Origin: Streptomyces sp. DH-12 | Lineage (GTDB): Bacteria; Actinomycetota; Actinomycetes; Streptomycetales; Streptomycetaceae | DNA: 64,000 nucleotides | Assembly (NCBI RefSeq): GCF_002899455.1 | Contig: NZ_PPFB01000001.1 | Span: 3,440,501 to 3,504,500, forward strand | Direction: 5' to 3' | In this document: piece by piece, positions 16,092 through 24,653 of the stretch | Layout: each line of letters begins with the position of its first letter | Numbering within the stretch: the first letter of the stretch is position 1 | Made by a program: the position numbers and the translations under genes | The notes under the pieces: model-generated | Database searches by the model: none | What the model was told of the DNA's origin: nothing | Seen by the model: only the letters and a program-made list of their open reading frames with translations

Positions 16092-17197
16092 GCCCGCGCC
16101 CCTTCCTCCTCGGCGGTGGCGGCCTTCCGCGCCGCGGCCAGCCGCGAGGCGTGGGTCGGCGCCTCCGGCACGTCCGCCGGCCGGTTCTTCGCGAACTCCT
16201 TCCGCAGCACCGGCACGACCTCCTCCCCGAGCAGGTCGAGCTGCTCCAGCACCGTCTTCAGCGGCAGGCCCGCGTGGTCCATCAGGAACAGCTGGCGCTG
16301 GTAGTCGCCGGCGTACTCGCGGAAGGACAGCGTCTTCTCGACGACCTGCTGCGGGGACCCCACGGTCAGCGGCGTCTGCGCGGTGAACTCCTCCAGCGAG
16401 GGCCCGTGCCCGTACACCGGCGCGACGTCGAAGTACGGCCGGAACTCCCGCACCGCGTCCTGCGAGTTCCTCCGCATGAACACCTGCCCGCCGAGCCCGA
16501 CGATCGCCTGCTCGGGCGTGCCGTGCCCGTAGTGGGCGTACCGGGTCCGGTACAGCTCGACCATCCGCTTGGTGTGGTCGGCCGGCCAGAAGATGTTGTT
16601 GTGGAAGAAGCCGTCGCCGTAGTACGCGGCCTGCTCGGCGATCTCCGGCGAGCGGATGGACCCGTGCCAGACGAACGGCGGCACGCCGTCCAGCGGGCGG
16701 GGCGTGGAGGTGAACCCCTGGAGCGAGGTGCGGAAGCGTCCCTCCCAGTCGACGACGTCCTCGCGCCACAGCCGGTGCAGCAGGGCGTAGTTCTCGATGG
16801 CGAGGTTGATGCCCTGGCGGATGTCCTGGCCGAACCAGGGGTAGACCGGGCCGGTGTTGCCGCGGCCCATCATCAGGTCCACCCGGCCGTCGGCCAGGTG
16901 CTGCAGCATCGCGTAGTCCTCGGCGATCTTCACCGGGTCGTTGGTGGTGATCAGCGTGGTGGAGGTGGACAGCAGCAGCCGCTCGGTGCGGGCCGCGATG
17001 TAGCCGAGCATGGTGGTCGGCGAGGACGGCACGAACGGCGGGTTGTGGTGCTCCCCGGTCGCGAACACGTCCAGGCCCACTTCCTCGGCCTTCAGCGCGA
17101 TGGCGACCATGGCCTTGATCCGCTCGCGCTCGGTCGGCGTGCGCCCCGTCGTCGGGTCGGGGGTGACGTCCCCGACGCTGAAGATCCCGAACTGCAT
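16088..17197 (-). CDS. LLM-class FMN-dependent monooxygenase, CE1758-type
   Basis: This 369-residue luciferase-like TIM-barrel monooxygenase uses reduced FMN and O2 to oxidise an unknown small molecule. Characteristic segments are MQFGIFSVGDVTPDP, ATGEHHNPPFVPSSP, STTLITTNDPVKIAEDYAMLQHLADGRVDLMMGRGN and HGSIRSPEIAEQAA. It starts at ATG 17197 after GGAAGGTGAG. A palindrome 21-34 bases before the start looks like a MarR operator, and a marR gene lies upstream on the same strand. The FMN reductase gene overlaps its 3' end. Regulation by a phenolic or other xenobiotic ligand is the likely scenario. Confidence 0.9.
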   Translation of the reverse strand: MQFGIFSVGDVTPDPTTGRTPTERERIKAMVAIALKAEEVGLDVFATGEHHNPPFVPSSPTTMLGYIAARTERLLLSTSTTLITTNDPVKIAEDYAMLQHLADGRVDLMMGRGNTGPVYPWFGQDIRQGINLAIENYALLHRLWREDVVDWEGRFRTSLQGFTSTPRPLDGVPPFVWHGSIRSPEIAEQAAYYGDGFFHNNIFWPADHTKRMVELYRTRYAHYGHGTPEQAIVGLGGQVFMRRNSQDAVREFRPYFDVAPVYGHGPSLEEFTAQTPLTVGSPQQVVEKTLSFREYAGDYQRQLFLMDHAGLPLKTVLEQLDLLGEEVVPVLRKEFAKNRPADVPEAPTHASRLAAARKAATAEEEGARA

Positions 17198-17217
17198 GGC
17201 CGCTCACCTTCCAGTTT

Positions 17218-17231
17218 GTTGACGGTTCAAC
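17218..17231. promoter_or_regulatory. MarR-type operator before the monooxygenase/reductase operon
   Basis: GTTGACGGTTCAAC is a dyad of GTTGA and TCAAC around four bases, set in a short AT-rich island. On the minus strand it is followed within 20 bases by the Shine-Dalgarno and ATG of the LLM gene, and GTATAG just upstream could serve as the -10 box. The adjacent marR gene makes it the obvious candidate repressor. Binding is inferred. Confidence 0.65.
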
Positions 17232-17302
17232 TATACCTCTGGAACGGCCCTCCGCCCCGCCCTATTCCGCCCCTACGGAAACAGCCCCGCACCCCCGCGT
17301 GT

Positions 17303-17339
17303 CCACGTACCCACGACCCCACGTACCCACGGCCCCACG
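17303..17339. repeat. 16-bp direct repeat downstream of marR
   Basis: CCACGTACCCACGACC (17303-17318) is followed by a one-base variant at 17319-17334 and a partial third copy CCACG. It lies between the marR stop codon and the LLM promoter, outside any gene. It may be a slippage-derived repeat with no function. Confidence 0.7.
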
Positions 17340-17344
17340 CCCCC

Positions 17345-17872
17345 CTACGGCGCCGGCTCCCCCGCCCGCAGCCGGGCCGCCTGCTCGGCGCCGTACTCCG
17401 TGGTGCGCCGCAGGTGCTCGACGAACAGCTCCAGCTCGCCGTCGTCCAGGTCGTCGAAGAGCGCGAACCAGCCACCCCCGACCCGCTCCCACACCCGCGC
17501 CACCTCGACGGTCCGCTCCGGCACCGGCGCGACCAGCACCAGCCGCCGGTCGCCCGCGTCCCGCTCCCGGACCACGTACCCCGCCCGCTCCAGCCGGTCC
17601 ACCAGCCGCGTCGCCGAGCCGGTGGTCAGCCCGGTCAGCTCCGCGATCCGCCCGGTCGTCACCGGGCCGGGCTCCAGGGTGAGCAGGTTCAGGCACTGCA
17701 GGTCGGTCGGGTGCAGCCCCAGCCGGTCGGCGAGCGCCTGGTTGAACAGCGCGTACGACGCCATGTACCGCCGCGCCACCACGGCCAGCTCGGCCATCAG
17801 CCGTGACCGCTTCTCCCCCGGCGGCCCCGCCGTCGTCGCACCCCTGACCCGTCCGTCCGCTGCGTCCGTCAC
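17345..17872 (-). CDS. MarR-family regulator of the flavin monooxygenase operon
   Basis: This winged-helix repressor has up to 175 residues. The core covers [32 protein letters not shown], then recognition helix [21 protein letters not shown] and wing [13 protein letters not shown], a good match to MarR proteins. The start is uncertain: GTG 17872 gives a 24-residue polar extension without a clear ribosome-binding site, whereas ATG 17797 (MAELAVV) starts just before the conserved core. It lies upstream of and in the same direction as the LLM/FMN-reductase pair, with a dyad operator in the gap, so it probably represses them and perhaps itself. Confidence 0.85.
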   Translation of the reverse strand: MTDAADGRVRGATTAGPPGEKRSRLMAELAVVARRYMASYALFNQALADRLGLHPTDLQCLNLLTLEPGPVTTGRIAELTGLTTGSATRLVDRLERAGYVVRERDAGDRRLVLVAPVPERTVEVARVWERVGGGWFALFDDLDDGELELFVEHLRRTTEYGAEQAARLRAGEPAP

Positions 17873-17951
17873 GGGGGCATGTATCCCCGGACCGCACCGC
17901 CGCAGGCGCCCTCCAACAGGTGACACGGGCGGCCCGTGCGAAGCTGCGGGC

Positions 17952-18287
17952 ATGCTGATCCTCCGCTCCGCCGCCCTGTTCGTCCTCGCCGCGATCCTGG
18001 AGATCGGCGGCGCGTGGCTGGTCTGGCAGGGCGTCCGCGAACACCGCGGCTGGATGTGGGCGGCCGGCGGGGTCCTCGCCCTCGGCGCGTACGGCTTCGT
18101 GGCCACCTTCCAGCCCGACGCCCACTTCGGCCGGGTGCTCGCCGCGTACGGCGGCATCTTCGTCGCCGGGTCGATCCTGTGGGGCGTGATCGCCGACGGC
18201 TACCGCCCGGACCGCTGGGACACCGCCGGCGCGCTGGTCTGCCTCGCCGGCATGGCCCTCATCATGTGGGCCCCGCGCAACGGCTGA
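17952..18287 (+). CDS. YnfA/UPF0060 family small membrane protein
   Basis: This 111-residue four-helix membrane protein matches the YnfA (UPF0060) family: [23 protein letters not shown] at the start, [35 protein letters not shown] in the middle, and a final helix ending [11 protein letters not shown]. YnfA proteins resemble SMR multidrug efflux subunits, and a drug-export role has been proposed but is not general knowledge for this lineage. ATG 17952 is the start. It is divergent from the marR gene with 79 bases between the outermost start codons. Confidence 0.87.
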   Translation: MLILRSAALFVLAAILEIGGAWLVWQGVREHRGWMWAAGGVLALGAYGFVATFQPDAHFGRVLAAYGGIFVAGSILWGVIADGYRPDRWDTAGALVCLAGMALIMWAPRNG

Positions 18288-18428
18288 CGCGGACCTCCGA
18301 GGGCCCGCCCGGCCTCCGCACGCCCCCGCCATATGCTGACCGGGCGCGGTCCGTCCCCCGCGGTGCGCGCCCGTGCCGACCGTCCGACACCCGACCGCCC
18401 CGCCACCGCCCGCCCCGAGGAGCAGCCC

Positions 18429-19208
18429 ATGGCCACCGCCGTACCGCCCGCCGCGTCCCGCATCGCCGTCGTCACGGGGGCGAGCAGCGGGATCGGCGCC
18501 GCGACGGCGCGACGGCTGGCCGAGGCCGGCTACCGCGTCGTCCTCACCGCCCGCCGCGCGGACCGCATCGAGGCGCTCGCCGAGGAGCTGAACGCGGCCG
18601 GGCACTCGGCGACGGCGTACCCGCTGGACGTCACCGACCGCGCCGCCGTCGACGAGTTCGCCACCGCGTTCCGCACCGTCGGCGTGCTGGTCAACAACGC
18701 GGGCGGCGCCCTCGGCGCCGACCCGGTCGCCACCGGCGACCCGCAGGACTGGCGCACGATGTACGAGACCAACGTCATCGGCACCCTCAACCTCACCCAG
18801 GCCCTGCTGCCCAAGCTGGACGCGAGCGGCGACGGCACGGTCGTGGTGGTCTCCTCCACCGCCGGGCACGCCACCTACGAGGGCGGCGCGGGCTACGTCG
18901 CCGCCAAGCACGGCGCGCACGTCCTCGCCGAGACGCTGCGCCTGGAGATCGTCGGCCGCCCGGTGCGGGTGATCGAGATCGCGCCCGGGATGGTGAAGAC
19001 CGAGGAGTTCGCCCTGACCCGGTTCGGCGGCGACGCGGAGAAGGCCGCCAAGGTGTACGAGGGGGTCGCCGAGCCCCTCACGGCGGACGACGTGGCCAAC
19101 ACCATCGCCTGGGCCGTGACCCGCCCGTCCCACGTCAACATCGACCTGCTGGTGGTCCGCCCGCGCGCCCAGGCGTCCAACTCCAAGGTGCACCGGGAAA
19201 CACGATGA
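18429..19208 (+). CDS. SDR-family NAD(P)-dependent oxidoreductase
   Basis: This classical short-chain dehydrogenase has 259 residues. The cofactor-binding motif TGASSGIG lies near residues 16-23, NNAGG near 95, the catalytic Ser in VVSSTAGH and the YxxxK pair in YVAAKHG. ARRADRIEAL after the second strand suggests NADP preference. The sequence is closest in style to the serine 3-dehydrogenase (YdfG-like) branch, which oxidises beta-hydroxy acids, but the substrate is not certain. ATG 18429 is preceded by GAGGAGCAG. It seems to be a single-gene unit. Confidence 0.87.
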   Translation: MATAVPPAASRIAVVTGASSGIGAATARRLAEAGYRVVLTARRADRIEALAEELNAAGHSATAYPLDVTDRAAVDEFATAFRTVGVLVNNAGGALGADPVATGDPQDWRTMYETNVIGTLNLTQALLPKLDASGDGTVVVVSSTAGHATYEGGAGYVAAKHGAHVLAETLRLEIVGRPVRVIEIAPGMVKTEEFALTRFGGDAEKAAKVYEGVAEPLTADDVANTIAWAVTRPSHVNIDLLVVRPRAQASNSKVHRETR

Positions 19209-19351
19209 CCACGGACGGCGGGACCACGGACGGCGAGCGGCGCCGCCTGGAGCTGGGGAAGAGGTGATGTACGCGATGTCGCACGCGAAGCAGGGGACTC
19301 CCGTAGGGGGATCTCGGCCACGGCGATGAGTTCCGCGGCGTCCGGCGGTCT

Positions 19352-19367
19352 TCCTGTCGGGACAGGA
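19352..19367. promoter_or_regulatory. Inverted repeat upstream of the RibD-C protein gene
   Basis: TCCTGTCGGGACAGGA is a perfect 7+2+7 dyad 24 bases before the ATG of the following gene. Its position between a likely promoter and the ribosome site is suggestive of an operator or a small 5'-UTR hairpin. The cognate factor is unknown. Confidence 0.4.
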
Positions 19368-19391
19368 CCCCGTGACCGAGGAGGACGTGCC

Positions 19392-19955
19392 ATGCGCGCC
19401 GTGACCTATTCGATGAGCGTCTCGCTCGACGGCTACATCACCGGACCGGACGGCGGCATCGACTGGTCGACGCCGGACGACGGCGTCTTCCGCTTCTGGA
19501 TCGACGAGATCCGGCAGGTCGGCGTCCATCTGCTCGGCCGGCGGCTGTACGAGACGATGCTCCACTGGGAGACCGCCGCCGACGACCCGTCGCTCGACGA
19601 CGCGCAGCGCGAGTGGACCGAGCTGTGGAACCCGCTGCCCAAGGTGGTCTTCTCCCGCACGCTCACGGAGGTGCGGGGGGCCGCGCGGCTGGCCGCCGGC
19701 AGCCCGGCCGAGGAGATCGAGCGGCTGCGGGCGGAGCCGGGCGACGGAGAGATCGCGATCGGCGGCGCGGCGCTCGCCGCCGAGGCGGCCGCGGCGGGGC
19801 TGGTCGACGAGTACCGGACGATGGTCCACCCGGTGCTGGTGGGCGGGGGCACCCCGTACTTCCCCCGCGACGGGCGCCGCGTGGACCTCGAACTCGTCGA
19901 GACCCGCACCTTCGCGTCGAACATCGTGTACCTGCGCCACCGCGTGCGGAGGTGA
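19392..19955 (+). CDS. Dihydrofolate reductase-like (RibD C-terminal domain) protein
   Basis: This 187-residue protein has the RibD-C/DHFR-like fold used by NADPH-dependent reductases. Visible family signatures are SMSVSLDGYITGPDGGIDW, LGRRLYETMLHWE, FSRTLTEV, IAIGGAALAAEAAAAGLVDEY and HPVLVGGGTPYF. Free-standing members are common in actinomycetes, but their physiological substrate is generally unknown; this one is not in a riboflavin cluster. ATG 19392 is preceded by GAGGACGTGCC. The gene converges on rtcB with only 15 bases between the stops. Confidence 0.85.
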   Translation: MRAVTYSMSVSLDGYITGPDGGIDWSTPDDGVFRFWIDEIRQVGVHLLGRRLYETMLHWETAADDPSLDDAQREWTELWNPLPKVVFSRTLTEVRGAARLAAGSPAEEIERLRAEPGDGEIAIGGAALAAEAAAAGLVDEYRTMVHPVLVGGGTPYFPRDGRRVDLELVETRTFASNIVYLRHRVRR

Positions 19956-19970
19956 CCCCGCACGCGGCGC

Positions 19971-21164
19971 TCAGCCCTTCACGCAGACGACCTGCTTCAG
20001 CTTCGCGACGACCTCCACGAGGTCCCGCTGCTGGTCGATGACCTGCTCGATCGGCTTGTACGCGGCCGGGATCTCGTCGACCACACCGGAGTCCTTGCGG
20101 CACTCCACGCCCCGCGTCTGCTCCTCGAGGTCCTTCGCCGTGAACCGACGCTTCGCCGCGTTGCGGCTCATGCGGCGGCCGGCGCCGTGCGACGCGGAGT
20201 TGAAGGACGCCGCGTTCCCGAGGCCCTTCACGATGTACGAGCCCGTGCCCATCGAGCCCGGGATGATCCCGTACTCGCCGGAGCCCGCGCGGATCGCGCC
20301 CTTGCGGGTGACCAGCAGGTCCATGCCCTCGTAGCGCTCCTCGGCCACGTAGTTGTGGTGGGCGCTGATCTCCGGTTCGAAGGCGGGCCGGGCCTTCTTG
20401 AACTCCTTGCGGACCACGTCCTTCAGGAGCGCCATCATGATCGAGCGGTTGTACTTCGCGTACTCCTGCGCCCAGAACAGGTCGTTGCGGTAGGCCGCCA
20501 TCTGCGGGGTGTCCGCGACGAAGACGGCGAGGTCGCGGTCGACCAGGCCCTGGTTGTGCGGGAGCTTCTGGGCGACGCCGATGTGGTGCTCGGCGAGCTC
20601 CTTGCCGATGTTGCGGGAACCGGAGTGCAGCATCAGCCAGACATATCCCTCCGTATCGGTGCATATTTCCACGAAGTGATTTCCCCCGCCGAGCGTGCCC
20701 ATCTGCTTCGCGGCCCGCCCCTCACGGAACTTCACCGCGTCCGCGACCCCGCCGAAACGGCTCCAGAAGTCCTCCCACCCGCCGGCCGGGAAGCCGTGCA
20801 GGCGCCCCGGGTCGACGGGGTCGTCGTGCATGCCCCGGCCCACCGGAATGACCTGCTCGATGCGCGAGCGCAGCCGGGACAGGTCGCCGGGCAGGTCGTT
20901 CGCCGTCAGGGACGTCTTCACCGCGGACATGCCGCAGCCGATGTCGACGCCCACCGCCGCCGGGCACACCGCACCCCGCATCGCGATGACCGAACCGACC
21001 GTGGCGCCCTTGCCGTAGTGCACGTCCGGCATCACGGCCAGGCCCTTGATCCAGGGCAGGGTGGCGACGTTGCGCAGTTGCTGGAGCGCGCCCTCCTCCA
21101 CCGTCGCCGGGTCCGTCCACATACGGATCGGCACCTTCGCACCCGGCAGTTCCACATACGCCAT
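19971..21164 (-). CDS. rtcB: RNA-splicing ligase RtcB
   Basis: This is a GTP- and Mn2+-dependent RNA ligase joining 2',3'-cyclic phosphate (or 3'-phosphate) and 5'-OH ends. The 397-residue sequence has the family landmarks VMPDVHYGKGATVGSV, GVDIGCGMSAV with the metal cysteine, GGGNHF, HSGSRNIG and the guanylation-site region SHGAGR. It is intact and near the usual length. ATG 21164 follows GAGGACGTC. A short patch in the GGGNHF-ICTDTEGY region uses AT-rich codons (GAA-ATA-TGC, GGA-TAT) unlike the rest of the gene. There is no archease or RtcA/RtcR gene next to it. Confidence 0.95.
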   Translation of the reverse strand: MAYVELPGAKVPIRMWTDPATVEEGALQQLRNVATLPWIKGLAVMPDVHYGKGATVGSVIAMRGAVCPAAVGVDIGCGMSAVKTSLTANDLPGDLSRLRSRIEQVIPVGRGMHDDPVDPGRLHGFPAGGWEDFWSRFGGVADAVKFREGRAAKQMGTLGGGNHFVEICTDTEGYVWLMLHSGSRNIGKELAEHHIGVAQKLPHNQGLVDRDLAVFVADTPQMAAYRNDLFWAQEYAKYNRSIMMALLKDVVRKEFKKARPAFEPEISAHHNYVAEERYEGMDLLVTRKGAIRAGSGEYGIIPGSMGTGSYIVKGLGNAASFNSASHGAGRRMSRNAAKRRFTAKDLEEQTRGVECRKDSGVVDEIPAAYKPIEQVIDQQRDLVEVVAKLKQVVCVKG

Positions 21165-21380
21165 GACGTCCTCATTCCCCCGGAAAAACGAACAGAAGTC
21201 TCATAACGCAAAACCGGCGCCGAGGTCGGCGATAAGGGATGACGGACCGGCGTCCACGGCAGTGCGTGCGATACACATTGTCTGCGAACGGCTCCCCCCT
21301 GCGGCAAGCGATTAACCAGCGGGGACACTGGAAGGCCCGGCGGGCAGCGGCCCGCACCCACCGTCGAGAGGACCTGGACC

Positions 21381-22202
21381 GTGCAGCGGAAGGCGTACGG
21401 ACCCGGCGTCGCCGTGCTCCTGGCGGCCGTACTGGCCGGCTGCACCGGCAGCTCGGACGACGGCGGGCGGACGGACGACTCCAACCCGGGCAGCGCCGGC
21501 GCGGCGAGCCAGGCGGCCCAGCCCGGCCGGTACGCCACCCTTCCGGAGCCCTGCGGCGCGGTCGACGACCGCACGTTGGAGGAACTCCTGCCCGGCCTCG
21601 GCGAGTTGGCGGACGAGCAGCAGCGGGAGAAGGCGTACGCGGGCGAGGCGACGCTCACCTACGACACCGACCGCAAGGTGGGCTGCCGCTGGAAGGTGGA
21701 GTCGCTCGCGGCGACCGACCGGCTGCTGGTCGACTTCGAACGGGTCGTCTCCTACGACCACGCGGTCAGCGACGACGCCCGGGCCGAGGAGCTGTTCGCG
21801 CGCAGGCGGACGGCGGCGCAGCTTCCCGAGCCGGCGGTGACGGGCTCCGGCTCCCCCTCCCCGTCCGGTTCGGGCACGACGGGTTCCGCGGACCCCAGCG
21901 GGTCCCCGGCGGCGCCCGGTTCGTCCTCGCCCACCGCGTCGCCCTCCGTCTCCCCGTCCGAGCTCCAGCCGCGGATCCTGGAGGACCTCGGCGACGAGGC
22001 GTTCCTCGACGACGCGCTCAGCAGCTCCGGTTCGACCGTCCAGGAGCGCACCGTCACTGTGGCGTTCCGCACGTCCAACGTCATCGTGACCATCGAGTAC
22101 GCGGAGCAGCCGGTGACCGTCGGCGCCGTCCCGGACAGCAAGGAAATGCAGGACAGGGCACGGAAACTGGCCGCCGAGCTGTCCGACTCGCTGGGCGGCT
22201 GA
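21381..22202 (+). CDS. DUF3558-type lipoprotein
   Basis: This predicted surface lipoprotein has 273 residues. The signal peptide ends in the lipobox LAGC (about residues 18-21), so Cys21 would be lipidated. A Ser/Asp/Gly-rich linker follows, then a DUF3558-like segment RYATLPEPCGAVDDRTLEELLPGL and a later VTVAFRTSNVIVTIEYAEQ. A Ser/Pro/Gly-rich insertion splits the domain near residue 155-195. The start is GTG 21381. The next gene encodes a paralogue with the same order of motifs, so the pair probably arose by duplication. The function of DUF3558 proteins is not established. Confidence 0.8.
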   Translation: MQRKAYGPGVAVLLAAVLAGCTGSSDDGGRTDDSNPGSAGAASQAAQPGRYATLPEPCGAVDDRTLEELLPGLGELADEQQREKAYAGEATLTYDTDRKVGCRWKVESLAATDRLLVDFERVVSYDHAVSDDARAEELFARRRTAAQLPEPAVTGSGSPSPSGSGTTGSADPSGSPAAPGSSSPTASPSVSPSELQPRILEDLGDEAFLDDALSSSGSTVQERTVTVAFRTSNVIVTIEYAEQPVTVGAVPDSKEMQDRARKLAAELSDSLGG

Positions 22203-22320
22203 CCCTGCTTCACCGCCCTGTCACGCGCGCCGCGAAGCCCGCGAAGTACGGCCGTACGGGTGACGGGGCGCGTACCGTGACCCCTCGGACACCGTCCCGA
22301 CCGCAGGGAACACGAGCGTC

Positions 22321-23163
22321 ATGAGTGAAGGAACCATGCAGCGACGAGCACAGCGAGAGCAGCCCGAGCGAGCCAAGCGCCTGACCCGCGTCCTTGTCTG
22401 CGCGGCAGCCGTCCCCGTGATGCTGGTCGCCACCGGCTGCTCCTCGGACTCCGGCTCCGACGACGGCGGCGAGAAGGCCGCGAGCGCCTCCCCGTCGGCG
22501 AGCCCGTCCCCGACCGTGCAGGCGGCGGCGTACCGGACGCTGCCCGAGGCGTGCGACGTGCTGACGAAGAAGACCCTCAAGGACCTGGCGCCCAAGGCGA
22601 AGTCCGGCAAGGAGGGCAGCTCGGACGACGTGGCGTCGCGGGCCAGCTGCTCCTGGAGCAGCCTGGACAACAACGGGGTCGAGGGCTCGCAGTTCCGCTG
22701 GCTGAACGTGTCGCTGCTGCGCTTCGAGTCGGACACCACGCGTGGTCCGGGTGACGAGCTGGCCAAGGAGTACTACGACAAGCAGGTGCGCGAGGTCCGG
22801 GCGACGCAGGGCGCGAGGAGCCTGCGCGCGGAGGCGCTGACCGGCGCCGGGGACGAGGCGACCGCGGTGCGCTACGACCTGAAGAAGAAGGAAGGCACCT
22901 TCAGGCAGCAGACGGTCGTGGCGCGCGTGGAGAACGTGGTCGTCACCCTCGACTACAACGGCGCGGGCCTGGCGGGCGACGAGACGCCGGACGCCGACGA
23001 TCTGATGGCGGACGCGAAGAAGGCCGCCAAGGAGGCCGTGCTGTCCGTGACGCGGGCGAACGGCCCGGGCGCGGCGAGCGGTTCACCGTCCGCGCCGGCG
23101 TCGGGCAAGCCGTCCGCACCGGCCTCCGGGGCGTCCTCGGCGTCGGCCTCCGGCGCGAGCTGA
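22321..23163 (+). CDS. Second DUF3558-type lipoprotein
   Basis: This paralogue of the preceding gene has 280 residues from ATG 22321 or 275 from ATG 22336. The lipobox is VATGC following a basic n-region and a hydrophobic VLVCAAAVPVMLVA. After a Ser/Pro linker comes AYRTLPEACDVLTKKTLKDLAPKAK, parallel to the first protein, then conserved cysteine ASCSWSS and QTVVARVENVVVTLDYNGAGL. The tail is an Ala/Ser/Pro/Gly repeat (SAPASGKPSAPASGASSASASGAS). It lies 118 bases after its neighbour, so the two may be separate transcripts. Confidence 0.8.
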   Translation: MSEGTMQRRAQREQPERAKRLTRVLVCAAAVPVMLVATGCSSDSGSDDGGEKAASASPSASPSPTVQAAAYRTLPEACDVLTKKTLKDLAPKAKSGKEGSSDDVASRASCSWSSLDNNGVEGSQFRWLNVSLLRFESDTTRGPGDELAKEYYDKQVREVRATQGARSLRAEALTGAGDEATAVRYDLKKKEGTFRQQTVVARVENVVVTLDYNGAGLAGDETPDADDLMADAKKAAKEAVLSVTRANGPGAASGSPSAPASGKPSAPASGASSASASGAS

Positions 23164-23251
23164 GCCTGCTGAAACAGATCCGGCCACCCGTTCTCCGTAC
23201 ACATGTGCCACTCTGTTGCGCGCAACAACACGCACTGGGAGGGGAGTACGG

Positions 23252-24568
23252 GTGGCCGCGCCACTGCAGCTGACACGGATGCACCGGGTTCTCATCGGCG
23301 TGGTCGTCACCGGTGCCGTCGTCATCGCCGGGATCGGCTTCGCCGGTTCGTACGCGGCGGTCCGTGAGCTGGCCCTGCAGAAGGGCTTCGGCGACTTCAG
23401 TTACGTCTTTCCGATCGGCATCGACGCGGGCATCTGCGTCCTGCTGGCGCTGGACCTGCTGCTGACGTGGATCCGCATCCCGTTCCCGCTGCTGCGGCAG
23501 ACGGCGTGGCTGCTGACGGCGGCCACGATCGCCTTCAACGGCGCGGCGGCCTGGCCGGATCCGCTCGGTGTGGGCATGCACGGCGTGATCCCGGTGCTGT
23601 TCGTGGTCTCCGTGGAGGCCGCCCGGCACGCCATCGGCCGGATCGCCGACATCACCGCCGACAAGCACATGGAGGGCGTGCGGCTCACCCGGTGGCTGCT
23701 GTCGCCGGTGCCGACGTTCCTGCTGTGGCGGCGGATGAAGCTGTGGGAGCTGCGCTCCTACGAGCAGGTGATCAAGCTGGAGCAGGAGCGGCTGGTCTAC
23801 CAGGCCCGCCTGCGCTCCCGCTTCGGCCGTTCCTGGCGCCGCAAGGCCCCGGTCGAGTCCCTGATGCCGCTGCGCCTCGCCAAGTACGGCGTCCCCCTCG
23901 CCGACACGGCCCCGGCGGGCCTGGCGGCGGCGGGCATCGAACCGGCCCTGATCCCCCCGGCGCCGGAACCCCCCGTGGCCGCGGGCAGTCGTGCCGCCGG
24001 GGCGGCACGGGTGGGCGACGGGGGTACCTCCCAGGCCGTTCAGGCACTGGGGGAGGCGCCTCCCGGCGAGCAGCGGCTGCAACTCGAGGGCAACCGGAAC
24101 TCCGAGCAGCAGGAGGAAGCCCCCGGCAATCCCTGGCTGCACGCCCGCGACCCGCAGTCCGTCGAGTACCACGGCGACTACGACCCGACGTTCGACCCGG
24201 ACGAGTACGCCCGCTGGATGGCCGAGCAGCGCCAGGCGGAACAGTACGAGGAGCAGTACCAGGAGGAGCCCCCGCTCCAGGAACCCGCCCCCGAGGAGAC
24301 CGGCGCCTTCCCCATCCCGGTCGTCCCGGGCGGCCGCACCCGCGAGCTGGGCGAGGGCGGCGCCGCTCCCGGCGCGGAGCCGGACGAGGAGGCCTACTAC
24401 CAGGTCTTCAAGAAGTCGATCAACGGCAGCTACCCGACGCCCCGTGAGTTCGGCGACAACGTGGAGGCCGAGTTCAGCCGGACCCTCCCGCCGGAGGAGG
24501 CCAAGCGCATGGTCACCCGCTTCACCAACCGCTTCAACGCGGAGCTGGAGGAGGACCACATCGCCTGA
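23252..24568 (+). CDS. DUF2637 membrane protein (SpdB-like)
   Basis: The protein is 438 residues. The N-terminal 150 contain about four membrane helices (VLIGVVVTGAVVIAGIGFAGSYAAV; DFSYVFPIGIDAGICVLLALDLLLTWI; TAWLLTAATIAFNGAAAW; GVIPVLFVVSVEAARHAIG), the DUF2637 signature shared with Spd transfer/spread proteins of actinomycete plasmids and chromosomal relatives. A basic amphipathic segment and a long acidic Gln/Glu/Pro-rich cytoplasmic tail follow, ending with a small helical domain (YYQVFKKSINGSYPTPREFGDNV). A GC-rich palindromic element is inserted in frame in the tail (24021-24058). GTG 23252 follows GGGAGGGGAG. The role is unknown; no plasmid transfer genes are nearby. Confidence 0.85.
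   Translation: MAAPLQLTRMHRVLIGVVVTGAVVIAGIGFAGSYAAVRELALQKGFGDFSYVFPIGIDAGICVLLALDLLLTWIRIPFPLLRQTAWLLTAATIAFNGAAAWPDPLGVGMHGVIPVLFVVSVEAARHAIGRIADITADKHMEGVRLTRWLLSPVPTFLLWRRMKLWELRSYEQVIKLEQERLVYQARLRSRFGRSWRRKAPVESLMPLRLAKYGVPLADTAPAGLAAAGIEPALIPPAPEPPVAAGSRAAGAARVGDGGTSQAVQALGEAPPGEQRLQLEGNRNSEQQEEAPGNPWLHARDPQSVEYHGDYDPTFDPDEYARWMAEQRQAEQYEEQYQEEPPLQEPAPEETGAFPIPVVPGGRTRELGEGGAAPGAEPDEEAYYQVFKKSINGSYPTPREFGDNVEAEFSRTLPPEEAKRMVTRFTNRFNAELEEDHIA
24021..24058. repeat. GC-rich imperfect palindromic element inside the DUF2637 gene
   Basis: GGGGTACCTCCCA (24021-24033) faces TGGGGGAGG (24048-24056) across a short GC-rich loop. The same kind of element, with different loop sequence, occurs inside hemC in this window. 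It keeps the reading frame and falls in a low-complexity tail. It looks like an inserted repeat rather than ancestral coding sequence. Confidence 0.55.
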
Positions 24569-24588
24569 CCGGCGGCCACGACGACGAG

Positions 24589-24616
24589 GGGGCGCCCGGT
24601 GTGCGCCGGGCGCCCC
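24589..24616. terminator. Bidirectional hairpin between DUF2637 and FG-GAP genes
   Basis: GGGGCGCCCGG pairs with CCGGGCGCCCC around a six-base loop, and outer ACGAC/GTCGT could extend it. The element lies 20 bases after the rightward stop and 38 bases after the leftward stop. Confidence 0.8.
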
Positions 24617-24653
24617 GTCGTGTTCGCGCCGTGCGGTGTGTGCCGCCGTCCTC

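Noticed and set aside
17299..17342. Short direct repeats as a CRISPR-like array
   Set aside because: Only two and a partial units of 16 bp with no spacers, so it is a simple tandem repeat.
23252..24568. DUF2637/SpdB-like gene as a sign of an integrated plasmid (AICE)
   Set aside because: No integrase, Tra, Rep or attachment site is present and chromosomal DUF2637 genes are common in Streptomyces.
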